Positions 24,938 through 33,138 of a DNA stretch of 64,000 nt are shown here, in pieces. The number at the start of each line of letters is the position of its first letter. Position 1 is the first letter of the stretch. The notes below the pieces were generated by a model, which searched no databases, had not been told where the DNA came from, and saw nothing but the letters and a program-made list of their open reading frames with translations. The position numbers were made by a program, and so were the translations under genes. Source of the stretch: Acidobacteriota bacterium (GTDB lineage: Bacteria > Acidobacteriota > Terriglobia > Acidiferrales > UBA7541); contig JAJPIE010000043.1 in NCBI GenBank assembly GCA_021324935.1, positions 16,263 to 80,262 of the forward strand. Direction: 5' to 3'.

Positions 24938-27127
24938 ATGTGTTATCGTTACTTCTTTAGAGACCATTGCGCGCGACGGGCAGGAATTCTGGCAAAACGC
25001 AAACCCAAGACGGAGTCCACCGAGAATTCCCGGCAGCCACAAGAAGCGATCCGGGAGCGGGTGTATGCGCCGCTTGAAGAAGAGATGCGCGGGCACGACC
25101 TGGACGGAGGGCAGCCGCGGAATCGCGGTGCCAGGTCCGAGGAGGGGGATCCGAATGCCACGGAGCCCGCGAATGAGCAGGCGGCCCCGGCCACCGGTCC
25201 CACGATGCAGGAGATTTTTGGCCCCGGCGGCTTCCTGGAACGGTGCATGATGGGAGGCTACGAGCACCGGCCGGCGCAGTTGCAGATGGCCGAAGCGGTG
25301 CACGATGCATTTGCGAAGCATCACCACGCGATTGTGGAAGCGGGCACGGGCACCGGGAAAACGCTGGCGTATCTGCTGCCGGCGATCTGCAGCGGGCGGC
25401 GGGTGGTGATTTCGACGGCCACCAAATCCTTGCAGGAACAGCTCTACCAAAAAGACATTCCCTTCCTGCAAAAGCATTTCGCGCCGAATTTGAAGGTCGC
25501 GGTGATGAAGGGCCGCAGCAACTTCCTTTGCCTGACGAAAATGCACGCGCTGGCCGACCAGCCCATGCTTAAGGGCATGGAAGAGGTGGACGCGTTCCGG
25601 CAAATCCGCGACTGGTCCAGACTGACGGAGACGGGCGATCGCGCGGAGCTGACGTTTTTGCCCGACGATTCGGAATTGTGGTCGCGCATCGACGCGCGCC
25701 GCGACACCTGCACGGGCAAGAAATGTCCCGAATTCGAGCGGTGCTTCCTGACGCAAATGCAGAATCGCGCCAAGGAAGCGGACCTGATCATCGTGAACCA
25801 TCATCTGTTCTTCGCAGACCTGGCGCTGAAGCAGGACGATTTCGGCAGCATCCTGCCGGAATACTCCGCGGTTGTGTTTGACGAAGCGCACGAAATGGAA
25901 GACGTGGCCAGCGATTATTTCGGCTGGCAGATTTCGAACTATCAGTTTGAAGAGCTGGCGCGCGACGCGGACCAGAACATGCGTTTGACGAAAACGGGTT
26001 CGCCCGCGCTGCTGCGCCGCACGCAGCGCATCCGCGAGAAGAGCCGAGCCTTCTTCGACAGTTTTCCGCCGCGCGACGGCCGCTTTCCGTTTACGCGGCC
26101 GGAGCGCGAAGCGTTCCTCGAGCAGAACCGCGAAGCCTACGAGGCGCTGCTGAATTCGCTGAAGGCCATGGAGACGGAGTTCGCCGCGCTCACGCAGAAG
26201 CCGGAGGAATTGACGCGCATCGCGCGGCGCAGCTTCGAAATCCGGCAGGAGCTGGCCTTCCTTTTCGAGTCGAACGAGCGCAATTACGTTTATTGGTTCG
26301 AGCGGCGCAACAAAGGCGTTTTTCTGGCGGCCACGCCGATCGACGTCAGTCAGATCCTGCGCGAAAAACTGTTCGAGGCGTTCGACACGGTGATCATTAC
26401 TTCGGCGACGCTTACCGTCGCGGGCCGCTTTGAATTCATCCGGCAGCGGCTTGGCCTCGATCACGCCAAAGAGTGCGCTTTGCCGCCGGAATTCGATTAC
26501 GGCCGCCAGGCGCTGCTCTACCTGCCGCAGCGGATGCCGGACGTGCGCGACGCGGGCTTTCCCGCTAAAGCCGCCGAGGAAATCGTGCAACTTCTCGAAC
26601 TCAGCCAGGGCCGCGCGTTCTGTCTGTTCACCAGCTATCTGCAAATGAAAGATTTGTACGACCGGGTGCGCGAGCGATTGGAGTATCCGTTGCTCCTTCA
26701 GGGGACCGCGCCGCGGTCGGTGCTGCTGGAGCGTTTCAAGAACACGCCCAACGCAGTGCTGTTTGCCACGGCAAGTTTCTGGCAGGGTGTGGACGTGCCG
26801 GGCGAACAACTTTCCTGCGTGATTGTGGACCGCTTGCCGTTTGCCGTGCCCAGCGACCCGATCGTGGCGGCGCGCGTCCGCGCCCTACAGGAGGAAGGCC
26901 GCAACCCATTTTCCGAATTTCAGGTGCCGGAGGCAGTGCTCTCTCTTAAACAGGGCTTCGGGCGGCTGATCCGCACGAAGACGGACCGCGGCGTGCTGGC
27001 CCTGCTGGATACGCGAATCCAGCGAATGCCCTATGGTAAAATTTTCTTGGAGTCGCTGCCCCGCTACCGGAGAACCAGTGATTTGGGGGAGGTTTCCGGA
27101 TTCCTGTCCGCGGCCGGCCCTGCCTGA
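24938..27127 (+). CDS. DinG/XPD-family Fe-S ATP-dependent DNA helicase
   Basis: The protein has the superfamily-2 helicase motifs: EAGTGTGKTLAYLLP (Walker A), TATKSLQEQLYQK (Ia), VVFDEAHEMEDVASD (DEAH box), ITSATLT, and late ATASFWQGVDVPGE and LKQGFGRLIRT (motifs V and VI). Four cysteines (one in RSNFLCLTKM, three in DTCTGKKCPEFERCF) match the Fe-S cluster of XPD/DinG helicases. It should unwind DNA 5'-3' and clear R-loops or structures during repair. The start is uncertain: ATG 24938 and ATG 25085 are both possible, and the first 110 residues are unconserved. queD follows after 42 bases on the same strand. Confidence 0.9.
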   Translation: MCYRYFFRDHCARRAGILAKRKPKTESTENSRQPQEAIRERVYAPLEEEMRGHDLDGGQPRNRGARSEEGDPNATEPANEQAAPATGPTMQEIFGPGGFLERCMMGGYEHRPAQLQMAEAVHDAFAKHHHAIVEAGTGTGKTLAYLLPAICSGRRVVISTATKSLQEQLYQKDIPFLQKHFAPNLKVAVMKGRSNFLCLTKMHALADQPMLKGMEEVDAFRQIRDWSRLTETGDRAELTFLPDDSELWSRIDARRDTCTGKKCPEFERCFLTQMQNRAKEADLIIVNHHLFFADLALKQDDFGSILPEYSAVVFDEAHEMEDVASDYFGWQISNYQFEELARDADQNMRLTKTGSPALLRRTQRIREKSRAFFDSFPPRDGRFPFTRPEREAFLEQNREAYEALLNSLKAMETEFAALTQKPEELTRIARRSFEIRQELAFLFESNERNYVYWFERRNKGVFLAATPIDVSQILREKLFEAFDTVIITSATLTVAGRFEFIRQRLGLDHAKECALPPEFDYGRQALLYLPQRMPDVRDAGFPAKAAEEIVQLLELSQGRAFCLFTSYLQMKDLYDRVRERLEYPLLLQGTAPRSVLLERFKNTPNAVLFATASFWQGVDVPGEQLSCVIVDRLPFAVPSDPIVAARVRALQEEGRNPFSEFQVPEAVLSLKQGFGRLIRTKTDRGVLALLDTRIQRMPYGKIFLESLPRYRRTSDLGEVSGFLSAAGPA

Positions 27128-27169
27128 AAGATATCGTCCCCAGGGAAGAAGAGGAAACGCTAGCTGGTT

Positions 27170-27544
27170 ATGTTTCAAGTGAGTGTGGAAGACACATTTT
27201 CATCAGGGCACGCCCTGCGCGGGTACAAGGGTAAATGCGAAAACCCGCATGGCCACAACTATCGCGTGCAGGTGACGCTGGAGGGGCCGCAACTGGACAA
27301 GATCGGCCTGCTGATCGATTTCACGCAGCTCAAGCACTTGATGCGCGGGCTGATTGCCAGGCTGGATCATCAGTTCATCAACGATCTGGAGCCGTTCACG
27401 ACGGTGAATCCCTCGGCGGAAAATCTGGCGAAATATTTTTACGATGAAATCAACGGCCAACTGACGGGTTTGCCCGCGGGCGCGAAGCTGAAGGACGTGG
27501 TGATTTGGGAAACGGATACGGCGATGGCGCGCTATCAGCCATAG
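27170..27544 (+). CDS. queD: 6-carboxy-5,6,7,8-tetrahydropterin synthase QueD
   Basis: A 124-residue PTPS-family protein. Zinc ligands are His14 (SSGHAL), His27 and His29 (CENPHGHNY), with Cys23 as the catalytic residue, which is the QueD form (CxxxHGH). LDHQFIND and the late WETDTAMARY complete the active site. It converts 7,8-dihydroneopterin triphosphate to 6-carboxytetrahydropterin, the second step to preQ0. It starts the visible queD-queE-queC group; no queF or folE is in the window. Confidence 0.94.
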   Translation: MFQVSVEDTFSSGHALRGYKGKCENPHGHNYRVQVTLEGPQLDKIGLLIDFTQLKHLMRGLIARLDHQFINDLEPFTTVNPSAENLAKYFYDEINGQLTGLPAGAKLKDVVIWETDTAMARYQP

Positions 27545-27569
27545 GCGCTGCATTCCAAGGCAGAGTGCG

Positions 27570-27755
27570 ATGAACAAATCCTTTCTCATCATTCTGATTC
27601 CCGCGCTGCTGGTGGCGGTGGGCTACGTCATTGTGCTGCGGCTAATGGGGATTCCCCCGGGCTATCCGCGGCTTATCGGCGCCGTGATTTTATTTTTTGG
27701 CGGGATTTACTGGCTTTCGAAACGTTCGGGAAAGAAGGCGAAGAGCGGAAGTTAA
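27570..27755 (+). CDS. Small two-helix membrane protein in the preQ0 operon
   Basis: A 61-residue protein with two hydrophobic helices (FLIILIPALLVAVGYVIVLRL and LIGAVILFFGGIYWL) around a PPGYPR turn, and a basic tail (SKRSGKKAKSGS). It starts 25 bases after queD and precedes queE on the same strand, so it is probably co-transcribed. I do not recognise a family. Its size, hydrophobic pattern and position argue for a real gene. Confidence 0.6.
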   Translation: MNKSFLIILIPALLVAVGYVIVLRLMGIPPGYPRLIGAVILFFGGIYWLSKRSGKKAKSGS

Positions 27756-27844
27756 AGCGGCAAGCGAGAAGCCTGCCTCCGGCCCTTCGCTTGGCTTAGG
27801 GTTAAAAGGCGGCCGCTTCGAGACTCGACCTGCCGGGCGCAATC

Positions 27845-28531
27845 ATGTTTATCACGGAAATTTTCAAATCCATCCAAGGCGAAGGAACCCGTGCGGGCCT
27901 GCCGTGCATCTTCGTGCGGCTGACGGGATGCAACCTGCGCTGCACGTGGTGCGACACGGCCTATGCGTTTCACGGCGGACAAAAGATGAGTGTGGACGAG
28001 GTGATGGATCGCGTGAAAGGGCTGAACTTGAAATCCGACGGGAGTTCGGCTGGAGTGACCATGGTGGAACTCACGGGCGGCGAGCCGCTGTTGCAAGAGG
28101 AAATTTATCCGCTGGCCGAACAGCTGCTTGCCGTCGGATACACGGTAATGATTGAGACCAGCGGCGAGCGCTTCATCGGACGCTTGCCAAAGGAAGTAGT
28201 CAAGATTGTGGACGTGAAGTGCCCGGACTCCGGCGAGCCGGACACGTTTGAAATGCGAAATCTCGAGGCGTTGGGTTCGCAGGACGAAGTGAAGTTTGTG
28301 ATATCGAGCCGCGCCGACTATGAGTTTGCGCGGGAGTTCACGCGGCGGCACGGACTGGCGCAAAGAGTCCGCGAAGTGCTGTTTTCGCCGGTACACGATG
28401 ATCCCGAAGGAAGATGGACCGGCCTTGAGCCGCGCACGCTGGTCGAATGGATGTTGGAGGACGGTCTGCCGGCGCGGCTTGGTTTGCAGCTTCATAAGCT
28501 TGTCTGGGACCCGGCGACCCGCGGGGTTTGA
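27845..28531 (+). CDS. queE: 7-carboxy-7-deazaguanine synthase QueE (radical SAM)
   Basis: The 228-residue protein has the QueE N-terminus [20 protein letters not shown] and the radical-SAM cluster motif C29-x3-C33-x2-C36 (CNLRCTWC). LTGGEPLLQ binds SAM. It rearranges 6-carboxytetrahydropterin to 7-carboxy-7-deazaguanine. Downstream motifs [10 protein letters not shown] and the C-terminal [10 protein letters not shown] fit the family. It overlaps or abuts queC, so the two are coupled. Confidence 0.95.
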   Translation: MFITEIFKSIQGEGTRAGLPCIFVRLTGCNLRCTWCDTAYAFHGGQKMSVDEVMDRVKGLNLKSDGSSAGVTMVELTGGEPLLQEEIYPLAEQLLAVGYTVMIETSGERFIGRLPKEVVKIVDVKCPDSGEPDTFEMRNLEALGSQDEVKFVISSRADYEFAREFTRRHGLAQRVREVLFSPVHDDPEGRWTGLEPRTLVEWMLEDGLPARLGLQLHKLVWDPATRGV

Positions 28532-28548
28532 GTTCGCGCAAGGAGCGG

Positions 28549-29280
28549 ATGTTGGCCGACAGAGGAAAATTCAGCGCGGTGGTTCTACTGAGCGGCGGCA
28601 TGGATTCGTGCGTTACCGCCGCGGAAGCCATACACCGGCACGGCGCGCGGGGCGTGGGGCTGCTGCACGCGAGTTACGGCCAGCGCACCGAGGCGCGGGA
28701 AGCTCGCTCGTTTTCGGAAATCGCCGAATTTTACGGGATCGAGGAAAAGCTCCAGGTTCGGCTCGCGTATTTCCGCGCCATCGGAGGCTCGGCTCTTACC
28801 GACGCGCGAATCGCGGTACCGGAAAACGAGCTGGGAGCGGCGGACAGGGAAGGAAGCGCGATTCCGGTCACCTATGTTCCGTTCCGCAACGCGCATTTTC
28901 TGAGCATCGCCGTCAGCTGGGCGGAAGCCGCGGGCGCGCGCGAAATCTACATCGGCGCGGTGGCCGAAGACAGTTCGGGTTACCCGGATTGCCGGCCGGA
29001 ATATTACGAAGCTTTTCAGGAACTGATTCACCGCGGCGCGCGCCCGGAAACGAATATCGCAATCGTGACGCCGGTGATCCGTCTGAAGAAAAGCCAGATC
29101 ATCCGCCGCGGGCTGGAGCTGGGAGCGCCGCTGCACCTCACGTGGTCGTGCTATCAGGGCGAGGACGTGGCCTGCGGCGCTTGCGATAGCTGCGCGCTGC
29201 GGCTGCGCGCATTTGCCGAGGCGGGCGTTGCGGATCCGATCGCATACCGTCCGGTGGCGCGCGCCCGGTCCGCGGAGTGA
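28549..29280 (+). CDS. queC: 7-cyano-7-deazaguanine synthase QueC
   Basis: An ATP-dependent PP-loop enzyme (SGGMDS at residues 15-20) that converts 7-carboxy-7-deazaguanine to preQ0 using ammonia. The C-terminal zinc knot is visible in [18 protein letters not shown] 28549 follows AAGGAG closely; an alternative TTG at 28528 would overlap queE by 4 bases. At 243 residues it is slightly longer than E. coli QueC. With queD and queE it makes preQ0 for queuosine in tRNA; no deazaguanine DNA-modification genes are nearby. Confidence 0.94.
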   Translation: MLADRGKFSAVVLLSGGMDSCVTAAEAIHRHGARGVGLLHASYGQRTEAREARSFSEIAEFYGIEEKLQVRLAYFRAIGGSALTDARIAVPENELGAADREGSAIPVTYVPFRNAHFLSIAVSWAEAAGAREIYIGAVAEDSSGYPDCRPEYYEAFQELIHRGARPETNIAIVTPVIRLKKSQIIRRGLELGAPLHLTWSCYQGEDVACGACDSCALRLRAFAEAGVADPIAYRPVARARSAE

Positions 29281-29378
29281 GTTCAAAGTGCTTGGATTCA
29301 GCGCGATATGAGAGATAATGGGGCGAACCGGCCGGTGCACCTTGGCCGGCGCTCCTCGACAAAAAAGGAGAATGGGGC

Positions 29379-30527
29379 ATGATGCAATTCATGAAGTCTT
29401 GCGCGCTCGCCGCCGTCCTGATGTTGGGACTGATCGGCTGCCTGGCCACGCGCGCGGCCGCACAGAACGATGGAAAGATTAACGGCCAGTTGATCGATTT
29501 TGACGGCAATCCGTTTGTCAACCTGCCGGTAAAGATCAAGAGCGAACAGGGCGTAACACAAGACACAAAAACCGGACCGGACGGCAAGTTTGCGTTCACG
29601 GGGTTGAAGAACGGCAAGTACACCTTGTCCGTGCAGCCGCCGCAGATGTCGAACTCGTTCGACGTTCCGGTGGAAGTTCACGGCGACGCGACTCCGCCGG
29701 TGAACCTGAACTTCAAGGAAATCCTCGAAAAGCAGAATCCGGAAGCCGCCGCAAAATACCGCCAGCAGCAGGCGGAGCAGAAGAAGTTTCAGGGCATGAA
29801 GGAACAGTTCGCCAAGGGCGTGGCCTTGCTGGATCAGGAGCGCACGGCCAGCGCGGACCTGAAAAAGGCTACCGCGGACCAGAAAGATGCCGCCAAAGCG
29901 AAGTTGGCCGATCTTTCGAATCAGGCGATTGCGGCATTCCAGGAAGGATTGAAAGCAGCGCCGGAAAAGGATCCGAACATCCACCTCTTCTGGGCGCGGA
30001 TGGGCGAAGCCTACGATCTGGCGGGAGACAACGACAACGCCATTAACGCCTACCAGCAAGCAATCGCGAACAAGCCCGACAACGCCAGCTACTACAACAA
30101 TCTCGGTAACCTGCTGGCGCGCGCGGGAAAGCTCGACGACGCGAAAGCCGCGTACACGAAGTGCGCGCAACTGGATCCGGCCAACGCCGCGCTGGCCTGG
30201 CGCAATTTCGGCATCAGCCTATACCAGGCGGGCCGCATGGTGGACGCGATCGAGCCGCTGCAAAAAGCGAGCGAGCTTGATCCCAAGAACGCGCAGACCT
30301 GGTATCTGCTGGGAGCGTGCATGGTGGCGGATCCAAGCATCTACAAAACCGTTGGCGACAAGATCGAAGTGACGCCGCGGCCGGGAACCGTCGAAGCTTA
30401 TCAAAAAGCCATCGATCTGGATCCCAATGGGACCTGGGGCGCGCAAGCCAAGCAGGGGCTGGAACAACTCAAACAACTGACCGGCGGCATCGAGACGAAA
30501 GTCGGCGGAAAGAAAAAGAAGCCGTAA
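29379..30527 (+). CDS. Exported TPR protein with carboxypeptidase-regulatory domain
   Basis: A 382-residue protein with a signal peptide (ALAAVLMLGLIGCLATRAAAQ; the cysteine may be a lipobox), a beta-sandwich regulatory-like domain (GQLIDFDGNPFVNLPVKIK to about residue 115), a charged coiled-coil stretch (115-185) and three to four TPRs (WARMGEAYDLAGDNDNAINAY, YYNNLGNLLARAGKLDDAKAAY, WRNFGISLYQAGRMVDAIEPL). Tail is lysine-rich. It probably scaffolds periplasmic complexes; no specific partner is evident. AAGGAG lies before the ATG. A hairpin terminator follows. Confidence 0.85.
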   Translation: MMQFMKSCALAAVLMLGLIGCLATRAAAQNDGKINGQLIDFDGNPFVNLPVKIKSEQGVTQDTKTGPDGKFAFTGLKNGKYTLSVQPPQMSNSFDVPVEVHGDATPPVNLNFKEILEKQNPEAAAKYRQQQAEQKKFQGMKEQFAKGVALLDQERTASADLKKATADQKDAAKAKLADLSNQAIAAFQEGLKAAPEKDPNIHLFWARMGEAYDLAGDNDNAINAYQQAIANKPDNASYYNNLGNLLARAGKLDDAKAAYTKCAQLDPANAALAWRNFGISLYQAGRMVDAIEPLQKASELDPKNAQTWYLLGACMVADPSIYKTVGDKIEVTPRPGTVEAYQKAIDLDPNGTWGAQAKQGLEQLKQLTGGIETKVGGKKKKP

Positions 30528-30562
30528 GGCCACGTCTGCAAAAAAATGCAAGGCAGTTCCGG

Positions 30563-30584
30563 CGGCCCTGCTTCGGCAGGGCCG
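30563..30584 (+). terminator. Terminator hairpin with UUCG tetraloop
   Basis: CGGCCCTGC (30563-30571) pairs perfectly with GCAGGGCCG (30576-30584) over a TTCG loop and is followed by TCTCGTTTCT. It separates the TPR gene from the convergent ABC permease gene. Confidence 0.8.
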
Positions 30585-30601
30585 TCTCGTTTCTATGCCG
30601 A

Positions 30602-31417
30602 TTAGCTGTGGGTCAGCGTGCCGGTTACTTTTGTGCGACGCAGCGCCCAGGCAAATATCAGCATGGAGCAAGGCAGAAGCACGGCGCCAAACGCGAGCAA
30701 GAGCAGCAGCGATCCGCCAATCGACAAGATGCCGGCGCCATCGAGGAGCGCGCCGCGCATGGCATCCAGGGCGTAGGTCACCGGGTTCAGGCGCGCGACG
30801 ACTTGCAGCCATGGCGGCAGAATGCCGACGGGAAAGAGCATCCCACCCACGATGCTGGAGACGCCGAGGATGAACCACTTCGCGGGATTCCCGCGCTTGA
30901 ACAGCAGCAGATATGCCGCGGAGAGCACGCCGAGCCCGGAGAAAGCCACAAGCGTGGCGGCCAGGACGGCAATCACGGCGAACCAGTTGGCGGCGCGCAG
31001 CGGAAAATCGAACAGCGCGGTGGACCAGCCGAGATACACGGCGATGCGCAAGGTACTGGCGGCAAACGGATAGAAGGCCGAACCCGCCAGGATCACGGGC
31101 AGTGAGACCTGGGTGACCAGTAACGGCTCCAGGGTGCCGGAATCCCGCGCCTCTTGCAGGCTGCGATCGAAAGTTTCCAGCGCGGCGTTGAGATAGTCGA
31201 AAAAAACGACTCCTACCAGCGAATAGGCGAAATAGGTTGTTCCCTGCGGCAACGCTTCACGGAGCGCCGGCGAATCCACGAAGCGGGCCACGTAATAAAA
31301 CGTGGCTGCGCCGAACAGCGCTTCCACCGCCTCCAAGATGAACGGGCTCCGGTACGTGCTGGCGATGCGCAAGTCCCTCCGGAAAAAGAGCAGCAGATCG
31401 TGGAGAAATTGCATCAT
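30602..31417 (-). CDS. ABC-2 type transporter permease (next to lasso cluster)
   Basis: The 271-residue protein has six hydrophobic helices typical of ABC-2 permeases (FAYSLVGVVFFDYLNAALETF, WFILGVSSIVGGMLFPVGILPPWL, and a terminal helix). GTLEPLLVTQVSLPVILAG is the coupling region common to drug/lipid exporters. Its ATG overlaps the ATPase stop by 4 bases, so the two form one exporter. The pair is divergent from the lasso genes and may export the peptide or give immunity. It could also serve another substrate. Confidence 0.88.
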   Translation of the reverse strand: MMQFLHDLLLFFRRDLRIASTYRSPFILEAVEALFGAATFYYVARFVDSPALREALPQGTTYFAYSLVGVVFFDYLNAALETFDRSLQEARDSGTLEPLLVTQVSLPVILAGSAFYPFAASTLRIAVYLGWSTALFDFPLRAANWFAVIAVLAATLVAFSGLGVLSAAYLLLFKRGNPAKWFILGVSSIVGGMLFPVGILPPWLQVVARLNPVTYALDAMRGALLDGAGILSIGGSLLLLLAFGAVLLPCSMLIFAWALRRTKVTGTLTHS

Positions 31418-32232
31418 AGCGGCGCGGGATCTCCCGCGGCCTGGAGTTGCCGCCCGGTAAGTTTCGCGAAGGCTTCTTCAAGCGATGGCGAGGAAGTGGC
31501 GCCCCGGAGCGCCGCCGGTGTGTCGTAGGCGAGGAGTTGACCTTCCTGTAGCACAGCGACGCGGTCCGCGAGGTATTCGATCTCTTGCATGGTATGGGAC
31601 GCGAAGAGCAAGGAGGTGCCCTGCCGTGCGAGGACTTCTCGCTTCAGGAAATGGCGAAATTCGGCGGCGGCAATGGCGTCGAGGCTTCGCGTGGGCTCGT
31701 CGAGCAGCAGCACTTTGGGTTGATGAAGAAGTGCGCGCAGCAAACTTAAGCGTTGCACGGTGCCGGAGGAAAGCGTGCGCGCCTGCCGATCAAGGGCCTG
31801 TTGCACGCACAAGCGTTCGGCCAGGGCGCGGATGCGGTTCGTGATCAAGTCCTCCCTCAAATGATGCAGCCGGCCAAAAAAATGCAAATTCTGTCGGCCG
31901 GTGAGCCGTGGATAGAATCCCAGATCGCTGCCCGCGTGGTAGCCGAGATTCCGGCGCGCGGCCGCGGGCGATTCCGTCACGTCGTGGCCTGCGAGCGATG
32001 CTTTGCCCCGCGTGGGAAGCAGCAGAGTGGCGAGGATGCGCAGCAGCGTGGTTTTTCCGGCGCCATTGGCGCCCAGCAGCGCGACCGCCTCGCCCTCTTT
32101 TGCCTGCAGGGAGATGCCGCGAAGGGCCGGCGCCGTGGGTTGCGTGAAAGGTTGCAGGTAAGCCCGCCAGCCGCCCAACGCCGGGGGAAACCATTTTTCC
32201 AGCGAATCCAGAATGATCGAGAAATCGGACAC
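31414..32232 (-). CDS. ABC transporter ATP-binding protein (next to lasso cluster)
   Basis: Walker A is GANGAGKTT, the signature is LSSGTVQRLSL (a variant of LSGGQ), Walker B is VLLLDEPTRSLD and the switch histidine lies in FASHTMQE. With GTG 32232 the protein is 272 residues; a longer reading to 32361 adds an N-terminus without family support and crosses the divergent promoter region. It energises the downstream permease. It starts about 170 bases from the divergent lasso B1 gene, a common place for lasso transport/immunity genes. Confidence 0.87.
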   Translation of the reverse strand: MSDFSIILDSLEKWFPPALGGWRAYLQPFTQPTAPALRGISLQAKEGEAVALLGANGAGKTTLLRILATLLLPTRGKASLAGHDVTESPAAARRNLGYHAGSDLGFYPRLTGRQNLHFFGRLHHLREDLITNRIRALAERLCVQQALDRQARTLSSGTVQRLSLLRALLHQPKVLLLDEPTRSLDAIAAAEFRHFLKREVLARQGTSLLFASHTMQEIEYLADRVAVLQEGQLLAYDTPAALRGATSSPSLEEAFAKLTGRQLQAAGDPAPL

Positions 32233-32399
32233 TCCCGAGTTTATAGCGTGTCTCCCGGCAGAAAACAATGCGAGCCACGGCATTTTTCGGGCAAACGTGG
32301 CGATACACGGCGTTCCCCGGTAAGATAGGAGCAGGTTCTTGGTGTTTATTTCGCCAAGCAAGCATCATGCAAAGCGGCGCAAAACTGGGGATGCGGAGA

Positions 32400-32705
32400 A
32401 TGGTTGATGCAACCAAGCGAGTGATTGTCCCGCCACATGTGTTGATCCGCCAATTGGATGGCGAATCGGTGCTGCTGAATCTGGAAAGCGAGCGCTATTT
32501 TGGCCTGGATGCCACCGGCACGCGCATGTGGGAGTTGGTGACCACGGAGCCGAACGTGGGCGCGGCCTTCGAGAAGTTGCTCGCGGAATTTGACGTGGCC
32601 CCGGAATCCTTGCGCAACCACCTGAATGAACTCCTAAGCGGGTTGGTGGACAACGGCCTGCTCCAAGTGCTGCCCGTGGATGTGGGAACCACTCCAACGA
32701 TATAG
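32400..32705 (+). CDS. Lasso peptide B1 protein (PqqD-like RRE)
   Basis: A PqqD-family recognition element of 101 residues: VIVPPHVLIRQLDGESVLLNL, then ESERYFGLDATGTRMWELV and a C-terminal helix (LLSGLVDNGLLQVL). In lasso systems this stand-alone domain binds the precursor leader, notably the YxxPxLxxxG motif, and presents it to the B2 peptidase. I use ATG 32400, with GGGG nine bases upstream; ATG 32391 or 32367 are possible. No PQQ genes are nearby, and the next genes are lasso B2 and C, which fixes the role. It overlaps B2 by 26 bases. Confidence 0.92.
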   Translation: MVDATKRVIVPPHVLIRQLDGESVLLNLESERYFGLDATGTRMWELVTTEPNVGAAFEKLLAEFDVAPESLRNHLNELLSGLVDNGLLQVLPVDVGTTPTI

Positions 32706-33138
32706 GGCCCTGGACCGCGAGTCGCGGCGCATCTTCCGGCGCGCGGCGGTTCTTTTGCCTTGGATTCGCGTCTCGTTGCGGTTTCGCGGTTACAACCCGA
32801 CTTTTTCGGCGCTGCAAAATCACCTTGGGTTTCCTCCGGCAACGCCGGTAGCGGGACGCGAACACGCCCAGCGCGTCACGCGCATGGTGCAAGCAGCCGT
32901 CCGCTATTCCTTATGGCGCTTCACGTGCCTCGAGGAATCGCTTTGCCTCTGGTACTTGTTGCGGGAGCTCGGCATCGCGTCTCAGCTTCGCATCGGCGTA
33001 CGGAAAACGCAGGGAAAATTCGAGGCGCACGCGTGGGTGGAGTGCGGCGGCGAAGCCGTAAATCAGCCGGAAGCGGCGCACGTCCACTACGCCGCATTCG
33101 ACAAGGAATTCTCAGAGCCTCCCGGGGACCTGTCATGA
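32680..33138 (+). CDS. Lasso peptide B2 leader peptidase (transglutaminase-like)
   Basis: A 152-residue member of the transglutaminase-like B2 family. The predicted nucleophile is Cys83 (FTCLEESLCLWYLLRELG) and the histidine is His117 (FEAHAWVECGG), with the hallmark SQLRIGVRK between. The third acidic residue is not obvious: the usual E-x-DG after HAWV reads ECGG. The N-terminal helix (RIFRRAAVLLPWIRVSLRFRG) is typical. It should cut the leader from the precursor, releasing the N-terminus for ring closure. It overlaps B1 upstream and shares ATGA with the cyclase gene downstream. Confidence 0.92.
   Translation: MWEPLQRYRALDRESRRIFRRAAVLLPWIRVSLRFRGYNPTFSALQNHLGFPPATPVAGREHAQRVTRMVQAAVRYSLWRFTCLEESLCLWYLLRELGIASQLRIGVRKTQGKFEAHAWVECGGEAVNQPEAAHVHYAAFDKEFSEPPGDLS

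Noticed and set aside
24686..26809. A 707-codon minus-strand frame opposite the DinG helicase
   Set aside because: Arg/His-rich translation without motifs, wholly antisense to a gene with all helicase motifs; a GC-rich shadow.
32400..32705. Reading the PqqD-like gene as part of pyrroloquinoline quinone synthesis
   Set aside because: No pqqA, B, C or E nearby; it overlaps lasso B2 and precedes a lasso cyclase and precursor.
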